A stretch of DNA of 64,000 nucleotides from an uncultured Lachnospiraceae bacterium. GTDB lineage: Bacteria > Bacillota > Clostridia > Lachnospirales > Lachnospiraceae. Under the pieces are notes generated by a model. That model saw only the letters and a list, made by a program, of their open reading frames with translations. It was not told where the DNA came from and did not search any database. Positions 49,526 through 57,217 of this stretch are shown here, piece by piece. How positions within the stretch are numbered: the stretch's first letter is position 1; each line of letters starts with the position of its first letter. The stretch lies in the NCBI GenBank assembly GCA_902476265.1, contig CABSCP010000023.1:9421-73420 (forward strand). The letters run 5' to 3'. The translations under genes were made by a program, and so were the position numbers.

Positions 49526-49581
49526 CTGATATATCACAAATAAAAATATAATTGACAAAGATATATTAATATGCTAATAAT
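49526..49581 (+). promoter_or_regulatory. Rightward promoter and operator of the binding-protein operon
   Basis: The operator CTGATATATCACAAA (49526-49540) is the exact reverse complement of the one at 49359-49373. It ends 11 bp before TTGACA (49552-49557), followed at 18 bp by AATAAT (49576-49581). The gene starts at 49631 after AAAGGAGAGG. The inner decamer TGATATATCA is itself palindromic, as expected for a GntR/FCD dimer. Confidence 0.72.
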
Positions 49582-49630
49582 AAAGGTGCAAACAATAATA
49601 CCGTAAACGGTAACAAAAAAGGAGAGGGAC

Positions 49631-50977
49631 ATGAAAAAAGGGAAATTGCAAAAACTGGTCGCCGGGGTAATGAGTAGTTTGATGGTACTGTCGCTTGCAG
49701 GCTGTGGGGGCGGCGGCAATGTAGGAGCAGATGCCGGTACGGAAACGTCTGCGGCTGTGCAGCAGGCTCAAAAGGCGCCGGCGGAAGGGGAAGTAAAAGA
49801 AATTACCTTATGGGAGATTCAGACCGAGGAGTCCATGCGGGGGATTTTTGCGGACAGCATTGCACGGTTTGAAGCGGATCATCCCGGTTACAAAATCAAT
49901 GATATCAGTTATGGAAGTGAAGACTACAAACAGAAGATTTCCATCGCGCTGGGTTCCAACACTGCGCCGGATATTTTTGTTACCTGGACAGGCGGCGGAA
50001 TGAAGGAATACATTGAAGCCGGCCGCATTGCCGATTTAACAGAATATATGAATAAAGACAATTATAAAGATTACTTCATGGACGCGGCCGTGCAGCAGAC
50101 GGTTGAAGACGGAAAAATGTGGGCGGTACCCGTGGAAAACTGCTCCATCGCGGCAGTTTTTTACAATAAAGCGCTTTTTGAAAAGTATCATCTTGAAATA
50201 CCCAAAACACTGGATGAACTGGAAAAAGTCTGCGATACTTTTTTGGAAAACGGAATTTCGCCTTTTGTCATTCCGAACAAGACAAAATATTTTGCTTCCA
50301 TGTTCTATATGTATTTAGTGGACCGACAGGCGGGGCCGGAACTGTTTGAGAGCGCGGCAAACGGCGGGGAAAGAACATTTGAAGATGAAGTGTTCACCTG
50401 GGCGGACGAAAAGATGCAGGATTGGGCGAAAAAGGGATATTTTGGAGAAGGCTACAACGGACTGGACGGGGAAACGGGAATCCACCGCACCATGTTCTAT
50501 AATGAGGAATGTGCGATGCTGTTAGACGGAAGCTGGAGCGTCTCCACTTTCTATAATGATAATCCGGAAATCCTCAATGATATCGGCGTGTTCCCCTTCC
50601 CTTCCATAGAAGGCGGAAAAGGCGATCCCGATAACCTGGTGGGAACCCTTGGCGATACTTTTTACTGTATCAACTCCGAGGCAGAAGAGAAAGACATGTG
50701 CTTTGAAGCGATCAAATACCTGATTGATGATATTGCGGTGGAAAAGAGAATTGCTGCAGGAAGAATTCCGCCCACCAAGAATGCGGTTGCGGAGAATGAA
50801 ATCAATACAGAACTTCTCGGGCTGCTTCAGAAAGCGAAACATATTCAGCTCTGGTATGATCAGTATCTGCCCAGCGATGCGGCTGAAATCCATAAAGACA
50901 GCCTGCAGGCGCTGGTGGGATTATCCATGACGCCGGAGGAATACAATAAGGCAATGCTGGATGCCGTCAGCAAGTAA
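49631..50977 (+). CDS. Sugar ABC transporter solute-binding lipoprotein
   Basis: A 448-residue family 1 extracellular binding protein. The lipobox LSLAGC is at about residues 19-24, so the mature protein is lipid-anchored. Features of the group include ITLWEIQTEESMRGIFADSIARFEADHPG, NTAPDIFVTWTGG and AMLLDGSWSVSTF. It captures the substrate for the two permeases encoded on the opposite strand (44447-46165). Split placement on two divergent operons under the same operator is unusual. The ligand class is probably a carbohydrate. Confidence 0.92.
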   Translation: MKKGKLQKLVAGVMSSLMVLSLAGCGGGGNVGADAGTETSAAVQQAQKAPAEGEVKEITLWEIQTEESMRGIFADSIARFEADHPGYKINDISYGSEDYKQKISIALGSNTAPDIFVTWTGGGMKEYIEAGRIADLTEYMNKDNYKDYFMDAAVQQTVEDGKMWAVPVENCSIAAVFYNKALFEKYHLEIPKTLDELEKVCDTFLENGISPFVIPNKTKYFASMFYMYLVDRQAGPELFESAANGGERTFEDEVFTWADEKMQDWAKKGYFGEGYNGLDGETGIHRTMFYNEECAMLLDGSWSVSTFYNDNPEILNDIGVFPFPSIEGGKGDPDNLVGTLGDTFYCINSEAEEKDMCFEAIKYLIDDIAVEKRIAAGRIPPTKNAVAENEINTELLGLLQKAKHIQLWYDQYLPSDAAEIHKDSLQALVGLSMTPEEYNKAMLDAVSK

Positions 50978-51051
50978 AATATTTTACAGAAGGTAAAATA
51001 TTGACCGTTATAATATATCAGAAGAGCCTTAAAAAAGGCGGCTGTCTGTCA

Positions 51052-51089
51052 CGGCTCACAGATCTGTCTTTTTAGACGGCTGTGAACCG
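51052..51089 (+). other. Intra-operon hairpin between the binding protein and regulator genes
   Basis: Outer stem CGGCTCACAG / CTGTGAACCG (9 of 10 pairs) encloses an inner GTCT/AGAC stem-loop. It lacks a trailing U-tract. It may be a processing or stabilising structure that lets the binding protein be made in excess of the downstream enzymes, or a leaky terminator. Confidence 0.45.
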
Positions 51090-51101
51090 TAGCGGACGCC
51101 C

Positions 51102-51161
51102 TGATATATACCGCTGATTTAGCCTTTTAGTAGCAAAAAGTTATACTGATATGATATATTA
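51102..51161 (+). promoter_or_regulatory. Additional operator-like decamers in front of the GntR gene
   Basis: TGATATATAC (51102-51111) and TGATATATTA (51152-51161) differ from the operator core TGATATATCA by one or two bases; a third variant TAATATATCA is at 51011-51020. A TATACT box at 51142-51147 lies directly before the last one. They suggest a regulated internal promoter for the regulator and enzyme genes. Confidence 0.45.
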
Positions 51162-51220
51162 GAAGTAGAATCCAATTTATTTAAAAATATCAGATTATAT
51201 TATACGAGGAGGCTGAACAA

Positions 51221-51868
51221 GTGGAAAACGAGAAGAAAAGTCTGAAGGAAATTATTTATGCGGATTTAAAGGATAAAATCATTTACTGTGAGCTTTTGCC
51301 CGGCGCGCCGGTATCGGAGGATGAGATCGGGAAACAGTACAATGTGAGCAGAACCCCTGTGCGGGAAGCGATTCTTCAGCTGGCCAGAGAGAATTATATC
51401 ACGATTGAGGCCAGGAAATCCACGAAGGTATCAAAAATTTCTTTTAAAGAGATGAACGAGATCATCGAAAGCAGGCTGCTGATAGAACCTTATATCATCC
51501 GCTCGCAGAACGAAATGCTCAGCGACGGGGTGGTCAGGAAACTGGGAGAGTTTCTGCAAAGGTTTGACGACGTGTCATTGAGCGATGAAACGAGCCTGCG
51601 TGAATTTTTAAATATTGACTATGAGTTTCACTGCCTGCTGGTAGGTCTGAGCAATAATCAGCTGCTGATTAACTTTTGCAAAGATATCCTTCAGAGGTCT
51701 ATCAGACAATGGTATTTGATGTATATGCGGATGGAAGGACGCCTGTCAACGGCAAAGGATGAACACAAGGAAATTATCTGCCTTCTGTCAAAAGGGGATT
51801 ACACAAATGCGGCTAAAAATCTGGAGCAGCATATCAAAGCCTTTTATGATCTGGTTTATTATAATTAA
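51221..51868 (+). CDS. GntR-family regulator with FCD effector domain
   Basis: A 215-residue FadR-subfamily regulator beginning at GTG 51221 after GAGGAGG. Winged HTH at 10-75 (IGKQYNVSRTPVREAILQLARENYI), followed by an all-helical FCD domain (about 85-210) with the metal/ligand residues Asp and His in NIDYEFHCLLVG, and His positions in AKDEHKEIICLL and LEQHIKAFYD. Such regulators bind a carboxylate pathway intermediate and are usually released from DNA by it. It is the obvious binder of the TGATATATCA operators at both divergent promoters. A sugar acid or keto acid inducer would fit the pathway. Confidence 0.92.
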   Translation: MENEKKSLKEIIYADLKDKIIYCELLPGAPVSEDEIGKQYNVSRTPVREAILQLARENYITIEARKSTKVSKISFKEMNEIIESRLLIEPYIIRSQNEMLSDGVVRKLGEFLQRFDDVSLSDETSLREFLNIDYEFHCLLVGLSNNQLLINFCKDILQRSIRQWYLMYMRMEGRLSTAKDEHKEIICLLSKGDYTNAAKNLEQHIKAFYDLVYYN

Positions 51869-51888
51869 TACAGGAAGGAAGAAAGTAA

Positions 51889-52791
51889 TTGAATTTATTC
51901 ACAATTGATTTTCAATCAGCCTCGCTGCATAAGCAGACAACGGTAAATGTTCTTTGCCCTCAGGAGGCAATAAGAACTTCGGAAATCCCCTCCCTGACAC
52001 TGCTGCATGGGATGACGGATGATCAGACCGGCTGGCTGAGACGTTCGCTGGCTGAAAATTATGCGGAAAAGCTGGGCGTGTGTCTGATTATCCCGAATGC
52101 GGAGCTGAGCTTTTATACCGATATGGCTTATGGAGGAGATTATCTCACATTCCTGGCTGCGGAGCTGCCGGATTTCCTGAAGAATTATTTTCCCCTGACA
52201 AGGGCGCGGGGAAAAAATTTTGTGGCGGGAAATTCCATGGGAGGCTATGGGGCGTTTCTTCTGGCCATGCGGTATCCCGGACAGTTTGCAGCTGCATTCA
52301 GTCTGTCCGGCCCGATGAAGATCGGATGGATCTACCGGATTTTGTCGGACACAAATTTGGTGCAGATTGGCAGTCAGGGGGATGGGAAGAATCTGCAGGA
52401 AGCGGTAACTCAGCTTTCCGAAAGGGAAAAGATACCGGAACTGCTGATCAACAGCCTTCTGGAATCCGGCGATATGACGAGAATATTCCGGGGCATGTTT
52501 GGAAACGGCGAAACGCCGCTGGAGGGAAGCGGCATTGACTTGATTGAGTTGATGCAAAGAGAGACGTTTGGAGCAGATCCGGTGGATTTATACGCTTACT
52601 GCGGAGAACAGGATTATCACTATGAGAGTAACTTGCTGTTTCGCAGGATTGCAGAGCGGTCAGGGATTCCGTATTGCCTGAAGACCGGGGGCGGCAGCCA
52701 TGACTGGGATTACTGGAACCGTCAGATTCCCGATATATTTGAAATGATAGAGAAATATCTGAAGCAGGGGATATTTGCGGAGGGAATATAG
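51889..52791 (+). CDS. Alpha/beta hydrolase of the esterase D/acetyl esterase type
   Basis: A 300-residue serine hydrolase with start TTG 51889 behind AGGAAGGAAG. The nucleophile is Ser in GNSMGGYGAFL, the oxyanion region is LLHGMTDDQTGW, the acid is probably Asp in CGEQDYHYE and the base His in GGSHDWDYW. It is related to esterase D/S-formylglutathione hydrolase and tributyrin esterases. No signal peptide is visible. In this operon it could hydrolyse an acyl group or a sugar lactone inside the cell; both are inference. Confidence 0.85.
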   Translation: MNLFTIDFQSASLHKQTTVNVLCPQEAIRTSEIPSLTLLHGMTDDQTGWLRRSLAENYAEKLGVCLIIPNAELSFYTDMAYGGDYLTFLAAELPDFLKNYFPLTRARGKNFVAGNSMGGYGAFLLAMRYPGQFAAAFSLSGPMKIGWIYRILSDTNLVQIGSQGDGKNLQEAVTQLSEREKIPELLINSLLESGDMTRIFRGMFGNGETPLEGSGIDLIELMQRETFGADPVDLYAYCGEQDYHYESNLLFRRIAERSGIPYCLKTGGGSHDWDYWNRQIPDIFEMIEKYLKQGIFAEGI

Positions 52792-54471
52792 ATGCGGCGG
52801 AGTGAAGCGATTTTGCAGCGTCCTGATTTCAATTTTAACAGGGCGGTTTATAAAACGATGGGATTTTCGGATGAAAATCTGGAAAAGCCTGTCATTGGAA
52901 TTGCGAATACATGGAGTGAACTGTGTCCGGGCAGCAGCAATCTGAGGAAACTGGCGGAAAATGTGAAATACGGGGTATATGCCGCCGGAGGAACTCCTGT
53001 TGAATTCGGCGTGACCGGGGCCTGTGACGGGACAGCACAGGGAAATGAGGGAATGAAGTTTATCCTGCCCTCGCGGGAATTGATTGCAAATGACGTAGAA
53101 GTGATGGTGCAGGCCCATCAGCTGGATGCGGTAGTCCTGATGGGATCCTGCGATAAAATAGTGCCCGGCCTTCTGATGGCAGCTGCCCGGCTGAAAATTC
53201 CTGCGATTCTGCTGCCGGGGGGACCGATGCTGGGAGGAGAGCCGTTTGACGGCCGGAAATCGGATCTCACCTCCCTTTCGGAAGGCAACGGGATGCTCAA
53301 AGCCGGAAAAATCACGGAGGAAGAACTAAAACGTCTGGAGGATACCTGCGGCCCTACCTGCGGTTCCTGTTCTTTTTACGGAACGGCCAATACCATGTGC
53401 GCGGTAGCGGAAGCGATCGGGATGACACTTCCGGGAGGAGCATTGATTCCGGCGGTATATGCGGAAAGAATCCGATGTGCTTATGAGACGGGGAAAAAGA
53501 TTGTTGAGCTGGTCAACAGGAACATAACGACACAGGACATCATTACGGCCGATTCCCTGGAAAACGGCATCAGGGTGCTGAATGCAACGGGAGGATCTAC
53601 AAATGGGGTCCTGCATTTGACAGCAATCGCCGGGGAAGCCGGAATTGAGAGCGCTGAGATGACGGAGAAATTTAAGACGGTCGGAATGAATACGCCTTTG
53701 ATCGTCAAAGTAAATCCGGCGGCAAAATACGATATGGAAGATTTTTACCATGCGGGAGGCATCCCTCAGGTGATGCGGGAACTGGAACCGTTGCTGCATA
53801 CGGATGTGATGACTGTTACCGGAAAGACGGTTGCCGAAAATATGAAGGATTATAAGGTCTTTCGCGTGAACAGGGAAATAATCAGAACTTTGGATGATCC
53901 TTTCAGCAAATTCGGAGGCATTGCAATTTTGGAAGGGAATCTGGCGCCGGAAGGATGTATCACCAAACCTTCCGCAATTGCTTTGGACATGCGGAAATTT
54001 ACCGGAAAAGCCAGAGTCTTTAACGGGGAAGAGGCGGCGGAAGAAGCGATTCTGGGAAGAAAAATCAAGGCAGGCGATGTTGTTGTCATCCGTTATGAAG
54101 GGCCCAGAGGAGGCCCCGGAATGCGGGAAATGTTCAAGGCCATGAAATATATTTATGGCGTTGGGCTGGCGGCTTCCACAGCGCTGATTACAGACGGGCG
54201 GTTTTCCGGAACGAACAACGGCTGTTTTGCGGGACATATTTCTCCGGAAGCCGCACAGGGCGGGCCCATTGCGCTGGTGGAGGACGGAGATGAAATTACA
54301 ATCGATATACCGGCGGGGAAAATCACGCTGCATGTGGAAGAAGAAACCCTGCGCGAAAGGAGAGAAAAGTTCCTGCCCCCAAAACCGCCCGTAAAAAAGG
54401 GGTATTTGGGTCTGTATGCCAGATTTGCTTCTTCGGCCAGCAAAGGCGCCGTCATGGATTGGGAAAGATAA
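52792..54471 (+). CDS. IlvD/EDD-family dehydratase, probably acting on a sugar acid
   Basis: A 559-residue dehydratase whose ATG directly follows the esterase stop codon. Iron-sulfur ligands of the family are visible: Cys in LMGSCDKIVPG, Cys in CGPTCGSCSFYGTAN, and Cys in the N-terminal TGACDGTAQGNEG segment. LITDGRFSGTNNG and GGPGMREMF are family signatures. The family includes dihydroxy-acid dehydratase (IlvD), 6-phosphogluconate dehydratase and pentonate/hexonate dehydratases. The setting, with a sugar importer, an SDR and a hydroxy-oxovalerate-type aldolase, favours dehydration of an aldonic acid to a 2-keto-3-deoxy acid over branched-chain amino acid synthesis. Confidence 0.88.
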   Translation: MRRSEAILQRPDFNFNRAVYKTMGFSDENLEKPVIGIANTWSELCPGSSNLRKLAENVKYGVYAAGGTPVEFGVTGACDGTAQGNEGMKFILPSRELIANDVEVMVQAHQLDAVVLMGSCDKIVPGLLMAAARLKIPAILLPGGPMLGGEPFDGRKSDLTSLSEGNGMLKAGKITEEELKRLEDTCGPTCGSCSFYGTANTMCAVAEAIGMTLPGGALIPAVYAERIRCAYETGKKIVELVNRNITTQDIITADSLENGIRVLNATGGSTNGVLHLTAIAGEAGIESAEMTEKFKTVGMNTPLIVKVNPAAKYDMEDFYHAGGIPQVMRELEPLLHTDVMTVTGKTVAENMKDYKVFRVNREIIRTLDDPFSKFGGIAILEGNLAPEGCITKPSAIALDMRKFTGKARVFNGEEAAEEAILGRKIKAGDVVVIRYEGPRGGPGMREMFKAMKYIYGVGLAASTALITDGRFSGTNNGCFAGHISPEAAQGGPIALVEDGDEITIDIPAGKITLHVEEETLRERREKFLPPKPPVKKGYLGLYARFASSASKGAVMDWER

Positions 54472-54499
54472 CAGGTGGGACACAGATAAGGAGAAAGAA

Positions 54500-55279
54500 A
54501 TGTCATTTGATTTTACAAATAAAAATGTGGGAATTACAGGCGCTGCCGGCATGGAAGGAATCGGATTTGCCATCGCTAAAATGTTTTTGCAACAGGGAGC
54601 CAATGTCTTTATCTGTGATTTAAGAAAAGAGGCTCTGACAGCAGCTGAGCAGGAATTAAAAAAATACGGAAACGTAAAAGCTTATGAAGTGGATGTGGCC
54701 AGTGAGGAATCGGTTTCTTCTCTCTTTGAACAGGCGGTTAGGGATTTTGGATACATCGACATATTTGTCAATAACGCGGGCATTTATCCCCAGACGATGG
54801 TGTGTGATATGACGGTGTCTCAGTGGGACCGGGTGATGAATATCAACCTGAAGTCGGTTTTTCTGTGTGCGAAGGAGTGCAGACGGAAGATGACACGGGG
54901 AGGGGTGCTGATTAACGCCGCGTCTTTTGCGGCTTTGATCGGTTCTGCCGGAAGCGGGGCATATGCGGCCAGCAAAGCGGCGGTTTATAATCTCACAAAA
55001 ACGCTGGCGGCGGAACTTGCGCCTTACGCAATCCGGGTGAACGGATATATTCCCGGCGTCATTGAAACCGGTATGACAAAGGATGTGATCGAGAATAAGA
55101 AAGGGGAGCTGACGGATGCCATAGCGCTGCAGCGTCTGGGAAAACCGGCTGATGTGGCGGACGCGGTCTGCTTTTTAGCTTCCGATCACGCTTCTTATCT
55201 GACCGGAATGTTTATTGAGATCAGCGGCGGAAAACTTTGTGTCCAGAACCCGGAATTTGCATGGAAAAACAGAGGATAG
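54500..55279 (+). CDS. Short-chain dehydrogenase/reductase
   Basis: The start is ATG 54500 after AAGGAGAAAG, giving 259 residues; an earlier in-frame ATG at 54416 lies inside the dehydratase gene. Classical SDR motifs: TGAAGMEGIG (cofactor), NNAG, catalytic Ser in INAASFAAL and YAASK, and an acidic residue after strand 2 (CDLRKE) that favours NAD. Likely role: oxidation of a hydroxyl of a sugar or sugar acid or reduction of the keto product. It lies 28 bp after the dehydratase and 6 bp before the aldehyde dehydrogenase. Confidence 0.9.
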   Translation: MSFDFTNKNVGITGAAGMEGIGFAIAKMFLQQGANVFICDLRKEALTAAEQELKKYGNVKAYEVDVASEESVSSLFEQAVRDFGYIDIFVNNAGIYPQTMVCDMTVSQWDRVMNINLKSVFLCAKECRRKMTRGGVLINAASFAALIGSAGSGAYAASKAAVYNLTKTLAAELAPYAIRVNGYIPGVIETGMTKDVIENKKGELTDAIALQRLGKPADVADAVCFLASDHASYLTGMFIEISGGKLCVQNPEFAWKNRG

Positions 55280-55285
55280 AGGCAG

Positions 55286-56164
55286 ATGAATAAGGTGAAT
55301 GCGGCAATTATCGGTCCGGGAAATATCGGATCGGATTTGATGTATAAAATTATGCGCAGCCAATACCTGGAGATGAAGGTTATGGTGGGCATTATGGAAT
55401 CTGAGGGAATAAGGCGGGCGCAGTCTCTCGGAATAGAAACAACAATAAATGGGATAGAAGATATTTTAAAGAGGGACGATATTAAAATTGTTTTTGATGC
55501 CACGGGGGCAAAGGCCCACTTAAAACATGCGTCGCTGCTTTTGGAGGCGGGAAAAATTGCGATTGATATGACGCCTGCCGCGGTAGGCCCGTATGTGGTT
55601 CCCTGCGTAAACCTGGACAAGCTTTCCGGTGAAATGAATTTTAATATGGTCACCTGCGGCGGGCAGGCTACGGTACCCATCGCCTATGCGATTAATCAGG
55701 CGGCAGACAGTTCTTATACAGAAATTGTTTCCTGCATTTCCTCTATGAGCGCCGGTCCCGGTACCCGGGCCAATATAGACGAATTTACGGAAACCACGGC
55801 CAGGGCCCTGGAGGTGGTGGCGGGAGCGGACAGGGGAAAGGCGATCATTATTTTGAACCCTGCAGAGCCGCCTTTGATGATGACCAATACCATTTACTCC
55901 ATTGTCCGAAATCCGGATGAGCAAAGGATTACGGAAGCGGTAAATGAGATTGTCGCCAAAATACAGAGCTATGTTCCCGGGTATAAGCTGAGGACGCCGC
56001 CCATCATTGAGAATGACAGGGTGACGGTTATTGTTGAAGTGGAGGGGGCCGGGGATTTTCTGCCGAAGTACTCCGGAAATCTGGATATTATAAATTCCGC
56101 TGCGGTAGAGACAGCTGAGAAAATTGCGGTGGAAAGGTTTATGAGGGAAAAGGTCCATGAATAG
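55286..56164 (+). CDS. Acylating acetaldehyde dehydrogenase (MhpF/DmpF family)
   Basis: A 292-residue CoA-dependent aldehyde dehydrogenase. NAD binding is through AIIGPGNIGSDLM, catalytic Cys in VTCGGQATVPI, and SSMSAGPGTRANIDEFTETT is a strong family signature. It converts acetaldehyde, or propanal, with CoA and NAD+ to acyl-CoA. In known systems it forms a channelling complex with the aldolase encoded next; here the two genes overlap by 8 bp. Finding it in an anaerobe without aromatic meta-cleavage genes points to a sugar-derived 4-hydroxy-2-oxo acid. Confidence 0.93.
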   Translation: MNKVNAAIIGPGNIGSDLMYKIMRSQYLEMKVMVGIMESEGIRRAQSLGIETTINGIEDILKRDDIKIVFDATGAKAHLKHASLLLEAGKIAIDMTPAAVGPYVVPCVNLDKLSGEMNFNMVTCGGQATVPIAYAINQAADSSYTEIVSCISSMSAGPGTRANIDEFTETTARALEVVAGADRGKAIIILNPAEPPLMMTNTIYSIVRNPDEQRITEAVNEIVAKIQSYVPGYKLRTPPIIENDRVTVIVEVEGAGDFLPKYSGNLDIINSAAVETAEKIAVERFMREKVHE

Positions 56165-57185
56165 AAATGTGAAGCTGGTTGATGTGACTCTGCGGGACGG
56201 CAGTCATGCCATGAGTCACAGTTTTACGAAAGAACAGGCGGTCCGGATTGCCCGGGGACTGGATGAAGCGGGAGTGGAAGTGATCGAGATCAGCCATGGA
56301 GACGGTCTGGGCGGATCATCCATGAATTATGGCTTTTCTGCCGTTTCAGAAATGGAACTGATCAGAGTAGCTTCCCGCGTTATAAAAAAAGCGAAGCTGG
56401 GAGCATTACTGATTCCGGGGATCGGAACCATAAAGGATATGGAGGAAGCTTATGACCATGGAGTCCGGGTATTGCGGGTGGCCACTCATGTGACGGAAGC
56501 GGATGTGGCCATTGAGCATATGAAGGCGGCCAAACAAAAGGGGATGTTTGCGGCCGGATTTTTAATGATGGTCCATATGGCGGAACCGGAAAAAATTCTG
56601 GAACAGGCAAAAATTTTTGAGGCGGCCGGTGCGGATTATGTAAACCTGGCTGATTCTGCCGGACATTTAACGACAGATGAAGTAAAAGAGAGGATTTCCC
56701 TGCTTGTGGAAAAGCTGAGCATTCCGGTGGGATTTCACGCCCATAATAATCTGGGACTGGCGGTTGCAAATTCCATGGCGGCGGTGGAAGAAGGCGCATC
56801 CTATATTGACGGATCACTAAGAGGGCTGGGTGCAGGAGCGGGAAACACACAAATAGAGGTACTGCAGGCGGTGCTGCAGAGGTGCGGCCGGGAAAGCGGT
56901 GCAGATTTGGAAAAGCTGTCGGAGACGGCGGAAGAGGAGGCGGCTCCTGTTATGCACTATCCGCAGATCATTGATGAGACATCTCTGATGCTTGGATATT
57001 ACGGTGTTTATTCCAGCTTTCTTCTTCATGCCAAACGCGCTTCCGAAAGATTTGGGGTGAAAACCAGAGATATTCTGGCGGAGCTTGGGAAAAGAAAAAT
57101 GGTCGGCGGACAGGAGGACATGATTGTTGATGTGGCTTATGAACTGGCCCATAAAAAGAAAAGATTTTCTGCGGAAAGCAGATGA
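56157..57185 (+). CDS. 4-hydroxy-2-oxovalerate aldolase (MhpE/DmpG family)
   Basis: A 342-residue DRE-TIM metallolyase. The DRE-type motif is VDVTLRDGSHAMSHSF; metal-binding His are in GFHAHNNLGLAVANS and the C-terminal communication domain starts near residue 280. The enzyme splits 4-hydroxy-2-oxopentanoate, or longer 4-hydroxy-2-oxo acids, into pyruvate and an aldehyde, passed directly to the MhpF-type dehydrogenase. The gene overlaps the dehydrogenase gene by 8 bp, as expected for a 1:1 complex. Confidence 0.93.
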   Translation: MNRNVKLVDVTLRDGSHAMSHSFTKEQAVRIARGLDEAGVEVIEISHGDGLGGSSMNYGFSAVSEMELIRVASRVIKKAKLGALLIPGIGTIKDMEEAYDHGVRVLRVATHVTEADVAIEHMKAAKQKGMFAAGFLMMVHMAEPEKILEQAKIFEAAGADYVNLADSAGHLTTDEVKERISLLVEKLSIPVGFHAHNNLGLAVANSMAAVEEGASYIDGSLRGLGAGAGNTQIEVLQAVLQRCGRESGADLEKLSETAEEEAAPVMHYPQIIDETSLMLGYYGVYSSFLLHAKRASERFGVKTRDILAELGKRKMVGGQEDMIVDVAYELAHKKKRFSAESR

Positions 57186-57217
57186 GGCCGGCGTAATGCC
57201 CGGCAGGAGGAAACAGA

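Noticed and set aside
52792..54471. Reading the dehydratase as IlvD of branched-chain amino acid synthesis
   Set aside because: No ilvBN, ilvC or leu genes are adjacent, and the operon is catabolic with a sugar importer and a pyruvate-forming aldolase. Not fully excluded, since the family motifs are shared.
53326..54603. A 425-codon antisense frame over the dehydratase gene
   Set aside because: Shadow of the IlvD/EDD coding sequence; the protein is Arg/Pro/His-rich with no recognisable domain.
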